DNA from: Chara braunii
Lineage: Eukaryota; Streptophyta; Charophyceae; Charales; Characeae
NCBI GenBank assembly: GCA_003427395.1
Contig: BFEA01000177.1
Location: forward strand, 2,585,726 to 2,614,533
Direction: 5' to 3'
Length of the DNA: 28,808 bases
Position numbers and translations under genes: made by a program. Numbering within the stretch: the first letter of the stretch is position 1; each line of letters starts with the position of its first letter. Below are positions 19,184-28,595 of this stretch, piece by piece. The notes beneath the pieces were generated by a model. That model did no database searches. It was not told the DNA's origin and worked only from the letters and a program-made list of their open reading frames with translations.

Positions 19184-20187
19184 GGGGGAGGAGACGGGGA
19201 CGGGGGGGCGGACGGGGGAAGGGGGCATGGAGGGATGGGCGGAGGGGACGAGGCCACTGGGAAGGACACGACTCAAGAGGTGCATCGCCTGACCGGCAGT
19301 GTCGTCTTCAATGCGGGAGATGTCGAACCCGCAGAACAGGGGACGTGCTCTGCAGAACCCGCGGGAAGAGGGGACAAGGCCACCGGGAAGTTTGCCAGGA
19401 TCCGGACTACAGTCTCGGAAAAAACAGCCTCCCTATCTCCGACAGCCCAACTTTACGATATGGCGCGACGCGGCCACGACCGTTCTGGCCCGGGGGTCGA
19501 TGTTGTGGAGAATAGCAAGTTGGACGGGATACACATTGCAGTCGAAAAGCGATCAGCGACAGAGGACGGATCGCAGACCATGTCCGAGGCTGGAAGGCGG
19601 GGCGCTGAAGCCCTCACATCTTTGAAGTCCACTGGCATCCGGACTTCGACGAGCGGCTCTACTGGGGAAGCCAATGCTGCGCCGGCAGGGGAGTCCGTCG
19701 TCGAGGGGCCGACGCAGAGTAACTTGGACAAGGCATGTGAGACGGGTTTGTCGTGTGTTGAGAAAGCAAAAAAGGGGTCGGAGAGGGTCGGGGGGGGGGA
19801 TGGTAGAGACGACAAGCAGATGGGGGTCACTAAAAGGCTTGATGACGGAAGCGGTGCAGAAGGCAATTTGAGCAGTGAGGTGGAGGGCACGGAGGACCGG
19901 GTGGAAAGTTGTGGCGACGACAATGATTTCACAGACGCAGGCTCCGGAGAGTCGGCCGGCGAGTTCGTCCGGTTGTACGGTGGGCGCAACGACGAGGATG
20001 CTGAGTGCGGGACACCTGCAATGGCCATCNAGACGGAGCTCGCTATCCAACTTTCCGAGGAGGGCGAAGATTACAACCTTTCCCCTTTGCGGGGTGTTGT
20101 AGAAACCGCAGTCGAGAGCCATGACATTGAACTGCCGCTGAGTCCTGCGAAACCTGCAGGTCGGCTGCTCGTTGACGAGGTCGTGCN
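19184..20187 (+). repeat. tandem duplication, copy 1 (1,003-bp unit)
   Basis: The segment from the G-rich tract (19184) to gacgaggtcgtgc (20187) recurs at 20188-21190. The offset is 1,003-1,004 bp throughout, with scattered substitutions and tiny indels. An N at 20030 is G in copy 2, and another N lies exactly at the junction (20187). Confidence 0.85.
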
Positions 20188-21190
20188 GAGGACGGGAGGG
20201 CGGACGGGGGAAGGGGGCATGGAGGCAGGGACGGAGGGACGGGCGGAGGGGACGAGGCCACTGGGAAGGACACGACGCAAGAGGTGCATCGCCCGACCGG
20301 CATTGTCGTCTTCGATGCGGGAGGTGTCAAACCAGGGGAACAGGGGACGTGCGCTGCAGAACCCGCGGGCGGAGGGGACAAGGCCACCGAGAAGTTCGCC
20401 GGGATCCAAACTACAGTCTCGGAAGAACCAGCCTCCCTATCTCCGACAACCCAGCTTTACGATATGGCGCGACGCAGCCACGGCCTTGTCGCTCGGGGGT
20501 CGATGTTGTGGAGGACAGCAAGTTTGACGGGATCCACAGTGCAACAGAAAAGCAATTAGCGACAGAGGACGGATCGCAGACCGTGTCGGAGGCTGGAAGG
20601 CGGGGCGCGGAAGCCCTCACATCTTTGAAGTCCGCTGGCATCCGGACTTCGACGAGCGGCTCCGCTCGGGAAGCCAATGCTGCGCCGGCAGCGGAGTCCG
20701 TCGTCGAGGGGCCGGGGCAAAGGGACTTGGACAAGGCATGTGAGACGGGTTTGTCGTGTGTTGAGAAATCAGACAAGGGGTCGGACAGGGTCGGGGGGGG
20801 GGATGGTAGAAACGACAAGTAGATGGGGGTTACTAAAAGGCTTGATGACGGAAGCGGTGCGGAAGGCAATTTGAGCAGTGAGGTGGAGGGCACGAAGGAC
20901 CGGGTGGAAAGTTGTGGCGACAACGACGATTTCACATACACAGGCTCCGGAGAGTCGGCCGACGAGTTCGTCCGGTTGTACGGTGGGCGCAACGACGAGG
21001 ATGCAGAGTGCGGGACGCCTGCAATGGCCATCGAGACGGAGCTCGCTATCCAACTTTCCAAGGAGGGCGAAGATTACAATGTTTCCCCTTTGCAGGGTGT
21101 TGTCGAAACCGCAGTCGAGAGCCATGATATTAAACTGCCGCTGAGTCCTGTGAAACCTGCAGGTCGACTGCTCGTTGACGAGGTCGTGCA
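20188..21190 (+). repeat. tandem duplication, copy 2
   Basis: Copy of 19184-20187. Because 1,003 is not a multiple of three, reading from copy 1 into copy 2 enters the wrong phase and ends at 20527. The native phase of copy 2 resumes at VDVVEDSKFDGIH and is the one that reaches the intron. It also has TAG at 20820-20822 for the CAG at 19817-19819. Confidence 0.85.
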
Positions 21191-21468
21191 TGGCATCCTC
21201 AGTCCGCAGAATAGGTCCCCTCCTCCGCCTGCATTGGAGAGCGGCGAGGGCGATGCAGGTTCCAGTCAATCGACGATTGGTTCCATGGAGCTGTCGGGTC
21301 CAGGGCCTCTAGCGTCCGACAAACTCATCGGCGGCAGAAAGAACGATTTCGGGGGCGTCTGACACTTCGACCGCGAGGTCAAGTGTGGGGACGACCCTGC
21401 GGCTGCGCAAGTGCTCAGAAGTCCTGCAAGGCAGTCAGCGCCGTTATCCGGAGACGTTAAGCAGGCTG

Positions 21469-22223
21469 GTAAGCGCTGATCCGTTCACTTCTTGTCGCGT
21501 TGTTCTGCTCACGGATGCAACATTCAGGTTTCCGTCGTCTTCTCACATTTGACGAAACTGATGCCACTGTCGTCCCTGATTTGCGGATGCTGTCGGGCAT
21601 TTGATGTTGTTTCTGCACTCTTCGCGAGACCGGGCTGGGGTTAAGGAATAGGGATGGAACGGCTGGTCAAACCGTGTGGGTTGGAGACTTTTATATTGCG
21701 TTTTCCACTCGTCCACTAGCGCGGCGGTCGGACTTAGGTATCCTTGTGCGATCTCTGGAAGTCCGTCGGGATCCGCACTTCGTCGCCTATCCTGTTGTGT
21801 GCTTCTCCCCTTCCCGCGTTGCTGTCTCCAACCCTTGGGTGATTGCCTCCGCAGTGGCTGCAGCCTCCTCGTTGTCCTTCGCATTGTTTTTTTTGTCGTC
21901 CAATTCCTGTCGTGTGCCAGGATGGCCCCGACGTCTACGTGTCCTCTGCCTCTCTTCGCTGACGTGTGGAATGGACATCATCGCAAACTCATGCCAACAA
22001 CCTTTGATCTGCTTGCTTCTTCTGCCTCATACACTTCGAGTCCATGAGTACGGTCGACCTGCATGCCTGACATTCATAATCGCGTACCTGCAACCCGGTC
22101 GGCCGGAGCCCTTTCCTCCGATTCCGCGTCCGGTTGCTTTTCTGGTGTGTTTTTTGTGACGGTGGCAATTCGGTGGTAGGGACATGTATTCAGTTTTTTT
22201 TTTCTTTCTCTTCTGTTTTACAG
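21469..22223 (+). other. GT-AG intron of the Ulp1 gene, 755 nt
   Basis: Donor aagcaggctG|GTAAGC at 21469; acceptor tttttttctttctcttctgttttacag|GG at 22223. The join is in phase 1 and rebuilds a Gly codon, linking the acidic frame (phase 0) to the second exon (phase 2) without a stop at the junction. Open frames within the intron have no recognisable features. Confidence 0.7.
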
Positions 22224-22248
22224 GGATGGGGGCGTCTGGCAAAAGAAG

Positions 22249-22317
22249 NAACTCGAGNNNTNNNGNANNNNTGTTGCGGAAATCCCCTCGACTTTCGTCA
22301 AGAAATAAAGATATGTN
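22249..22317. other. cluster of ambiguous bases in second exon
   Basis: Ns at 22249, 22258-22260, 22262-22264, 22266, 22268-22271 and 22317 lie just after the splice acceptor. Six or more codons are unreadable, so an indel here cannot be excluded. Confidence 0.9.
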
Positions 22318-22515
22318 GAAGGCATCGGGGATTGATGTTGAGATCGGCAGGAAGGCACATGACGAGGCCATTGACGAGTGTCTTTCTTTGCTTCCTCCTG
22401 ACAAGGGGTCGTACCCGAGATCTGTGAGTAGGGGGCAGAATATGTATGAGAAGTTTTTGGCAACGCGGCCTGCTGCAGAAAACAGCTCGTAGTCCAAGGT
22501 TTCCCACCGCCCCTC

Positions 22516-23262
22516 ATGTGCATTGCTCGGTGTTGTGCAATGAGAATCGAAGGGCCTCTGACACGGTGGGGAGAATTCGTCACCGTGGCTGCGCGTCCAA
22601 GCTCGCAGGTTCTGCACGACCTTCTGCACGGGACCGTGCCGCTTGAGGCTGTCTTGGCTACACTTGCAGACGGACAACTGAGAGTTGCAGCGAGCGATCT
22701 CCGCGCCCTTTGGGATATTGATGGCAAGCTTAATGACAAGGTCGTCAACTTCTACATGGCTCTCCTGGGGTCCACAGCGTGTCGGCGCCCTCAGCTGTCC
22801 ACCGGGCTTCGTGTCTTCAGTTTCAACACATTTTTCTTCAACAAGTTGAAACGGCAAGGGAACATCGGGGTGAGAAGGTGGGCACCGGACATCGATCTCC
22901 TACAACACGATATTGTCTTCGTGCCAGTGTACAAAGACAATGACCACTGGGTCCTTCTGTCTGTGAGCTTGAGGGACGGTGTCCTGGAGATTTTCGACTC
23001 ATTTGCACGTGTGAACGCCGGAAAGGATTTCTACCACGGCGTTTTTGATTTAATTGTGAAGTACTTGGAAGTCCGGGCGCCACTGGGTAGATCCAAAGGG
23101 AGTTGGAGGTCGATGNCCGCGAATGTTGTCGTGGAAGGAGTTCCTAGANAAGCAGACGGNGCGAGTTGCGGGGTGTTCATGTTGATGTTTGCCACGCTGC
23201 TCCAACGTGGTGATAGGCCGCCTTTTCCGTTCACTCCTCGTGAAATCCCGCGTATTAGATGA
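22516..23262 (+). CDS. Ulp1/SENP-type cysteine protease domain
   Basis: Peptidase C48 signature in order: LNDKVVNFYMALL (substrate-groove start, compare LND.VINFYM), LRVFSFNTFFFNKL, DIVFVPVYKDNDHWVLLSVS with catalytic His (22945-22947), LEIFDSF with catalytic Asp (22996-22998), and ASCGVFMLM with catalytic Cys (23167-23169). The oxyanion-hole Gln expected six residues before Cys falls on the codon NAA (23149-23151), which can be CAA. Other Ns are at 23116 and 23160. The family removes SUMO-like modifiers, and the length (about 250 residues) suits the domain. The ATG at 22516 is only the first in phase; the domain belongs to the larger two-exon gene. Confidence 0.8.
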   Translation: MCIARCCAMRIEGPLTRWGEFVTVAARPSSQVLHDLLHGTVPLEAVLATLADGQLRVAASDLRALWDIDGKLNDKVVNFYMALLGSTACRRPQLSTGLRVFSFNTFFFNKLKRQGNIGVRRWAPDIDLLQHDIVFVPVYKDNDHWVLLSVSLRDGVLEIFDSFARVNAGKDFYHGVFDLIVKYLEVRAPLGRSKGSWRSMXANVVVEGVPRXADXASCGVFMLMFATLLQRGDRPPFPFTPREIPRIR

Positions 23263-23689
23263 CAACTGGCACGCTGTGTTCTGGAAGGTTGTTGTCTTAG
23301 CTGGTAACGTCTTGTGATTTTCGAATACATGACAGACGTTGTTGTTTTTGGATGAGACATCTTGTGCATGACATGACATTTCGTTCGTTCTTTCAAATAT
23401 TGTTTTGAAAAGCAGTGATCTTCTTGTTGTGGACTCTAAGTTTGGTTTGCATCATTCCGCTGCTGTGAAATCAACCTTTTCTACCTTCCACGCTCCAAAT
23501 TTCAGAATGTCTCGTCGATCCCCTTTTGCGGCATGTTGTGTTCAACGCCATCCTGGAGCTTTGGTTTTGTGTTCTCGGGGGAGCAAGGAGGCGGTAGTCC
23601 GCCGGCATCCGAAGTATAGATGCCGATGCCTTGTGCGATTCTCTTTCAGTGCGTCTTGTTGTCTAGAAAGTCAACCTTGAAATGGACTT
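23263..23689. other. downstream sequence of the Ulp1 gene, no gene
   Basis: Mixed T-rich sequence with a 91-codon plus-strand open frame (23405-23680) of no recognisable kind. No AATAAA polyadenylation signal was seen directly after the stop. Confidence 0.4.
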
Positions 23690-23945
23690 GATGCCCCTGT
23701 TTTGTCATGTCGGTGTGCAAATTCGTTGAATGAGGGCGTTTGTGTTCTCGCGTGTCTTGTCATCCTTTAATGATACACACTAGGCATAATGGTGGGTCGA
23801 TTGCTACATGGACATGCTGCCTCTGTCTTGTGATGTCAGTATGCAAATTTCCTAAATGAAGGCGTTTGTGTTCTCGCGTTTTTTGCCATCCCTCAATGAC
23901 GTCCGGGTTCCTCGCACGCATGATGGTGGGCATGACGCTGCGTGC
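23690..23945 (+). repeat. tandem duplication, 126-bp period
   Basis: The word gcaaattcgttgaatgaggg at 23717 is matched by gcaaatttcctaaatgaagg at 23843. Both are followed by cgtttgtgttctcgcg, a cat(c)c(t/c)(t/c)(t/c)aatga word and, further on, atggtggg. Confidence 0.75.
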
Positions 23946-23951
23946 TATGTA

Positions 23952-24067
23952 GCACCCATAAGAGCACTGCCCGACGTTAAGTCCAGGAGGCTTAATCTGC
24001 CCGACCTCATCCAGGGTAGGCAAACTATGTGACGCCCTTGACAGCACTACGCTGCTCTTATGGGTGC
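23952..24067. repeat. foldback: 15-bp perfect inverted repeat, 86-bp loop
   Basis: gcacccataagagca (23952-23966) pairs perfectly with tgctcttatgggtgc (24053-24067). A TGTGACGCCC word, the same as the outer LTR end at 11209, lies inside near 24029. Confidence 0.75.
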
Positions 24068-24315
24068 CAGGGTTGGAAGGGTCAATTCCACTGGCTAGAG
24101 ACGTGAGAGTCATCTTCTGTCCTGCTCGGGCATTGCCACCAGGGACTGCGATATTCCGACAATCTAATAAAATAAGGACTCGACGAGACTGAAAACACCT
24201 GGATGTGGGGGTTTAACCACGGCGTGGCCTGCACGACAGTGGTGCCTGGTGGCAGGTTCTCGCTTGTCGTGGCCAATCAGGCATAAACTGGAGGCCGATT
24301 GCCACACGCCACCCA

Positions 24316-24600
24316 TTGAGTGTGGATGTAAGCACAATTCCCTGCCGTCATAAACTCTATGTTCAACAAGTATGGATGTCGACACACTTCCCTGCTATCC
24401 GAGTTTCGCATGCAAGATAGACCGTTTGCACAATACGCGAATTGAATGAAATAAACTTGAAGTGTATGATACTGGGGACGTGTGCTGACGGTGTGCACAA
24501 TTCTCCAATAACATCTAGTTCTGAATCGGGTTCAGCAAGTATGGATGTCATAAACTTCAGGTTCAACAAGTATGGATGTCAGCACAAAAGTGCGTACGCC
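24316..24600 (+). repeat. short repeats around caacaagtatggatgtc
   Basis: The word (a)agtatggatgtc, with flanking ttcaacaag and cataaact words and (a/g)caca(a/c)ttccctgc in two copies, occurs at about 24316, 24368, 24538 and 24570. No coding meaning is evident. Confidence 0.6.
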
Positions 24601-24639
24601 TGTCTACGAGTACACTTTTAAATAACTCCACATCTTATT

Positions 24640-25005
24640 AAACATCCAAAATAATGTCTCGACGGAGAGGATGGGTATGCCTACGTTGATTACGCCTTAG
24701 AACGAGGGCATTAGATGTTTGCCCGGATCCTGACTTCAACATCTGGGGTGAGTGGATGGGCAAGCCTGAAATTGCACCTCGAAATAAAGTCCGGATCCCG
24801 ACAAACATCCAACAACATGTCTGAGGGGAGATAATGGGCATGGGTATATTGATTCAACTAAAGCCGAAAGTGGATTCGTTCAAAACATGACAAATATAAT
24901 GTCCAGTTTTAACGAATAACATGTTGACCGCCACATTCATGACTATCGAAGACAAAGTTGAGGATAACAAAAACCGGGAAGTCGAGGCGAGGGGATGGGT
25001 GCCAG
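24640..25005 (+). repeat. diverged tandem array, roughly 80-bp units
   Basis: Words of the type aacatc(c/t)...gg(g)gagataatgggcatggg recur near 24640, 24735, 24802 and, weakly, 24980. They are often preceded by (g)tccggatcc(c/t)gac. Confidence 0.5.
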
Positions 25006-25261
25006 AGGAGCAACAACTACATCCTCTCATAACACCTTCCCTCACCCATATTCATCACCGCCAAACACACGGATGAATATAACCAAAACTGGCCACTTGA
25101 GGGGAAGGGGGGTTGCAGGAGGGGGGGGGGGGAGTAACACCTCCGCCCTGCTACAGCCACGACATCGTCTCAGGTCACGTCCCCTGCCTATGTATGGGCG
25201 AGCTACTGGTGCACACAGGGTTCGTGTCCGCTGCCTATATACTAGCATGGGACTTTTTTTG

Positions 25262-25670
25262 GGGATAATTGGTAGAAAGAGTCCACGCGAAAACCTTTTC
25301 GGTTTTGGGTGCCCGAATTTCGACCGTTTGGTACTGCCGGCCCAAACGTCTTCAGCCTAGGTGAAAGGCGCCTTCGCACCGTGGCCACATCTCCCTGGAC
25401 CTGTTTTTACCGGTTTAAGAATTTGACGCTGTTTTTGCGCCAGATTCATGAACGGGTAGGACCCTTTTTTTTTTTAGATACCATACGTTACATCAAAATA
25501 AATCTGACGCTGTTATGCGCCAGATTCATGATCCGGTAGTACCCTTGGAGGGACGAGTGGGCCTGTAGTACCGCACATGGAAGTCATTGGTCCGGTAGTA
25601 CCAAACGACCGAGTTTTGGGTGGCCAAAACCAAATAGGTTTTGGCGTGGGCTCTTTCTACCAATTATCCC
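25262..25670. mobile_element. MITE family 1, complete copy (409 bp)
   Basis: 34-bp terminal inverted repeats at 25262-25295 and 25637-25670 (outer bases GGGATAATTGGTAGAAAGAG) differ at two or three positions. There is no coding capacity. Inside are two copies of a hairpin (gacgctgtt...gcgccagattcatga) at about 25425 and 25503, and repeated ccggtagtacc words. The flanks are T-rich on both sides (cttttttt and ttttcttt), so the target duplication cannot be read with certainty. Its truncated sister is at 1372. Confidence 0.85.
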
Positions 25671-26012
25671 TTTTCTTTTGTCCAGGGCTAAGCTAATCTC
25701 CTCTTTATACCACAGATTGCCTGATGGGGAACTGCTGCCACCGTCTCTCACTCCTCTGCTTTTTCACTGCTGCAGGCCTCACGGTCACATTACGGGCTAC
25801 GAGCCCGCGCCTGCGGGACCTTTATGATGTAGTCCCTGGTTCCCGTGGAATTGGTTTCGTACTGATTTGTTTGATTGCGGAGGTCACTTTTTTACTGTGG
25901 ATTTTCTCTGGGATGCTATGCAGTTTTGTGAGATGTCGGTCTGACTCCAGTATATTTCTGGGACGCGTGGTTTGAAGGCCTGAAACGTTCTTGTCATGAG
26001 GACTTGGGTATT
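25671..26012. other. no gene recognised
   Basis: T-rich plus strand with an 83-codon open frame (25724-25975) holding hydrophobic runs (IGFVLICLIAEVTFLLWIF) but no other support. I treat it as chance. Confidence 0.4.
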
Positions 26013-26118
26013 ATGATTTCTTAGTCCCATGATTCTGAGTTCAAATCTGGTGTTGAAGATTTACTATGATTTTTTAGTCCCCTGATTCTGAGTTCAAATC
26101 TGGTGTTGAAGATTTACT
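26013..26118 (+). repeat. 53-bp tandem duplication with B-box-like core
   Basis: Two copies (26013-26065 and 26066-26118) of a unit containing tgattctgagttcaaatctg. The core gagttcaaatc resembles the tRNA T-arm/B box GGTTCAAATCC. A third such word (gtgttcgaatccg) lies near 26200 with a possible A box (tagtttagt) about 40 bases before it. These may be remains of tRNA-derived SINEs; no full cloverleaf can be drawn. Confidence 0.5.
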
Positions 26119-26215
26119 TTGTAGGGCTGGACAGTTTCAGTCCCAAGACCTATTGAACAAACGTAGTTTAGTACCTTGTTTTTTCACAGTTTCATGACCA
26201 TGTGTTCGAATCCGT

Positions 26216-27365
26216 TTCGTTAAGATCTCCGCTGTTGTTTTTAGGATCCGGTCAGATGATTATTTCGGTGTCCCATCTATTTTTGTTGGCATGAGTGTCT
26301 TCGGTGTGCACGGTACATAAACGAGGTACTTGTTAATGAGCAGTACCTCCGCGACAGAAAAGACCCCTGAAGAGTGCTGTCAGGCTGGCAACCGAAACTG
26401 TTGGGTCCTCCCAGTCATGTGCTTCATGTCTTTTTTTTTTTCACTGAGTTGCGTTCGGCAGAATTTATATCCATTCGTATCTTTTGTCTCTTTCTCTTTC
26501 TCTTTTGTTCTCTTCTCTCTTTTCTTCTTTCCTCTCTAGTACTTCTGTGACTCTTCTTCTCTCCTCCATTCTACCTCTTATGTGTTGCACTGGCTTCGTG
26601 TGAATGTTGTTTGTGTTATCTGCTGATACCAGTGCCGGACCCGTGAACGTGACCGGCCGTTCATTTGATGATTTTTTTGTGAACGACCGTTCGCGGTGAA
26701 CGGTGTCGAGCGCATCGGTTCGGCACCGCACGAGGCAGCGCAGGACCCTCCTGGCCGCGTCACGCAGGAGTTGGACTCTAATCCTTCGTCTCAAACATAT
26801 ATGGAGCTTTCGCAGGCCGCTCTGGCTGGGTTCACCAGCCATACCTCCCACGAGCCCCTACGACAGGATAGGGCCTATGCGAGGCACGACTTACCTCCAC
26901 TTTATGGGAGTTGTCACCTCCCTTCGGTGGGCCTATCCCCGCCGAGCTACCAGTCCACAGTACGAAAGCTGATCAGTTGCAAACACAGAGGTGGACCAGC
27001 CGAGGGCGTTTCTCGTTCGCTGTAGCATAGGGGGTACGCACGGTAATACGCCTCTATTAGACACGCACGCGAACCGACGCACTGGGGAGGCTGAAATCCC
27101 AAGTGCGGCCCGTCGTCGGTCGACTAGGACGTATCCCACTCACCACGCACACAACACTCTGCGAGCACAAAAATAAAACACACACACGACGACACGCACG
27201 AAACGGCACAACACAAACAACACGACAACGCTCCTAGTCCCTTCGTAACCATCCCATAACCTTCCGATACGGAGTCGGATGGGCTTTGCGCGCGAGACTT
27301 AATATAAAACCTTGCGGACACAGGGCTAACTTATATCGACTCGCAATGCAAGCGTACGCAAGTAG
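26216..27365. other. no gene recognised
   Basis: A pyrimidine-rich TCTTT tract at about 26480-26545 is followed by GC-rich sequence (26690-27120) with open frames on both strands, none recognisable, then an A/C-rich stretch (27140-27230). A weak dyad (ggatagggcct/tgggcctatcc) spans 26876-26940. Confidence 0.4.
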
Positions 27366-27606
27366 TCGCAATGATGGCGTACTATGTAGTGCCCATAATC
27401 AAGCGGTCTCTCATGGATCCGAGTACCGCTTATGACACTCAAGTGTCGGACTCGAAGTGTCATGAGGGTCTAATCCCTCACGATATTGCACAGTTGAAGG
27501 AATAGTTGTGCCATCGCCGCAAGAAATACGGCCTTTGCTCGGAGCATCTCGGTAGGCAAGGCAAATAGACTCTGCACGGGGGAAGATTCCTTCTCTGCAG
27601 AGTCTA
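27366..27606. repeat. run of consecutive hairpins
   Basis: At least five dyads follow one another: aagcggt/accgctt (27401-27431), atgacact/agtgtcat (27432-27463, with an inner gacact/agtgtc), tgaggg/ccctca (27463-27480), gcaca/tgtgc (27488-27511), and an 11-bp perfect stem tagactctgca/tgcagagtcta (27566-27606). The density suggests a structured RNA or a transposon subterminal region. No coding frame crosses it convincingly. Confidence 0.6.
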
Positions 27607-28590
27607 GGGCTTGGGATGTCCCGCACAAGGACCTTGAATCCCGGCACCAACGTCCGACTAAAAACCCTCAAGAAGCAAACGGACCCAAAGGAAGGGTCTT
27701 CCTTATTTTTCTTAATCTTAACCCCTAAGTACGCATTTAGTACAAGGCCCCTCATGTCCAACATAAGTACGCGCACATACATATGTATAGGGGGATAAGT
27801 ATGTGACGATCTCCTCTCACAGTCTTAGTGGGGCTCCTTACAACCATATGTATATTTGTGATCGCAGGCAGTCAAATCCAAAATCTGAACCACGGAACAT
27901 ACCTGCAATCACATCAAAGAGTCCAACAAAAGTTCATGCATTACACGGAGTCAACCCCAACCGATTTCTATACTGGTACCCCTCGCTTTAGCCATGCAAG
28001 CCCCAACCTCCGACCAACCAACCATAATTAAATACTCAGCACCTTTGTTAAATGACCATTCAATAAAAGTCTGGGTGAAACCTTAACGAAACAATAAAAT
28101 CACCAAGGCTAAAGCCTTTTAGGTCGAGTATTGAGGGTGAGTTGGAATTGAGTCGTAATCCGACGAATCGGCAACCGACCTGTTATCAGTGATAACAGAA
28201 GATGATCCTTTATAAGATCGAGCTGAAACTAGTCCAAAGTCCCGAATCAAACGGTCAAGAAGACTTGTAACACATGACAGGCCAATCCCCCACTAAACCT
28301 ATAAGTTCTTGGAGAATAACCACAATCTCACCAAAAATCTACCTGACTGACTAAGCCTAAATCTACCTTTAAGCAGTGCCTAAAGCAAGGTAGACCCTGA
28401 CAGAATCTCCCCCATACAGGGTGGATTGTCAGAATCGCCACCTGTCAAAATATAACCTAGGTCCTTTAAACTAAGAAAATTTCGGCAGCGCTTCCCGTAG
28501 GAAAAGTGTCTTTTCAGAATTTATATCAGTCCGAATATGAAAACAAAAATAGTTTTTGGCTTTCCAAAGTCCTGAGTAGACCCCCGTATG
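27607..28590. other. AT-rich stretch, no gene recognised
   Basis: Moderately AT-rich, with short open frames only. The only notable word is the palindrome at 28180. Confidence 0.4.
28180..28198. other. 19-bp perfect palindrome
   Basis: ctgttatcagtgataacag: nine paired bases around a single central g. It resembles an operator site in shape, but nothing nearby supports that use. Confidence 0.5.
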
Positions 28591-28595
28591 AATAT

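Larger units (their letters stand above)
18702..23262 (+). pseudogene. acidic/Gly-rich protein with C-terminal Ulp1 (C48) protease, two exons
   Basis: The first exon runs to 21468 and the second from 22224 to 23262. N-terminus: an open stretch at 18702-18767 (FKKFDEIRGAIANENGEYLG), then after a shift at C5 the frame MIWHPGTIQP...LKGEWVMAMINDDGQW from 18821, then a glycine tract and a long acidic Ser/Thr/Gly region (SSEVEGTEDRVESCGDDNDF, GEFVRLYGGRNDEDAECGTP). A tandem copy of 1,003 bp shifts the phase and breaks the frame. Further stops are TAG at 20820 and TGA at 21360. After the intron come an Arg/Lys-rich start, RKAHDEAIDECLSLLPPDKG, a shift near 22480, and the protease domain. Ulp1-type proteases cleave SUMO or related ubiquitin-like tags and are often carried by plant transposons. 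The start is uncertain. Confidence 0.6.

Noticed and set aside
19060-20409. Many overlapping open frames on both strands in the duplicated region
   Set aside because: GC-rich sequence lacks stops in all phases; only the phase linked to the intron repeats consistently in both copies.
21674-22159. 161-codon open frame inside the intron, and antisense frames there
   Set aside because: The splice signals and phase join explain the region better, and the product has no recognisable features.
26155-26215. A tRNA gene
   Set aside because: B-box-like and weak A-box-like words exist, but no acceptor or anticodon stem can be paired.
26696-27025. 109-codon plus-strand open frame in GC-rich sequence
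   Set aside because: The opposite strand is equally open and no motif is visible.
27366-27606. CRISPR array
   Set aside because: The dyads differ from each other and there are no regularly spaced identical repeats.
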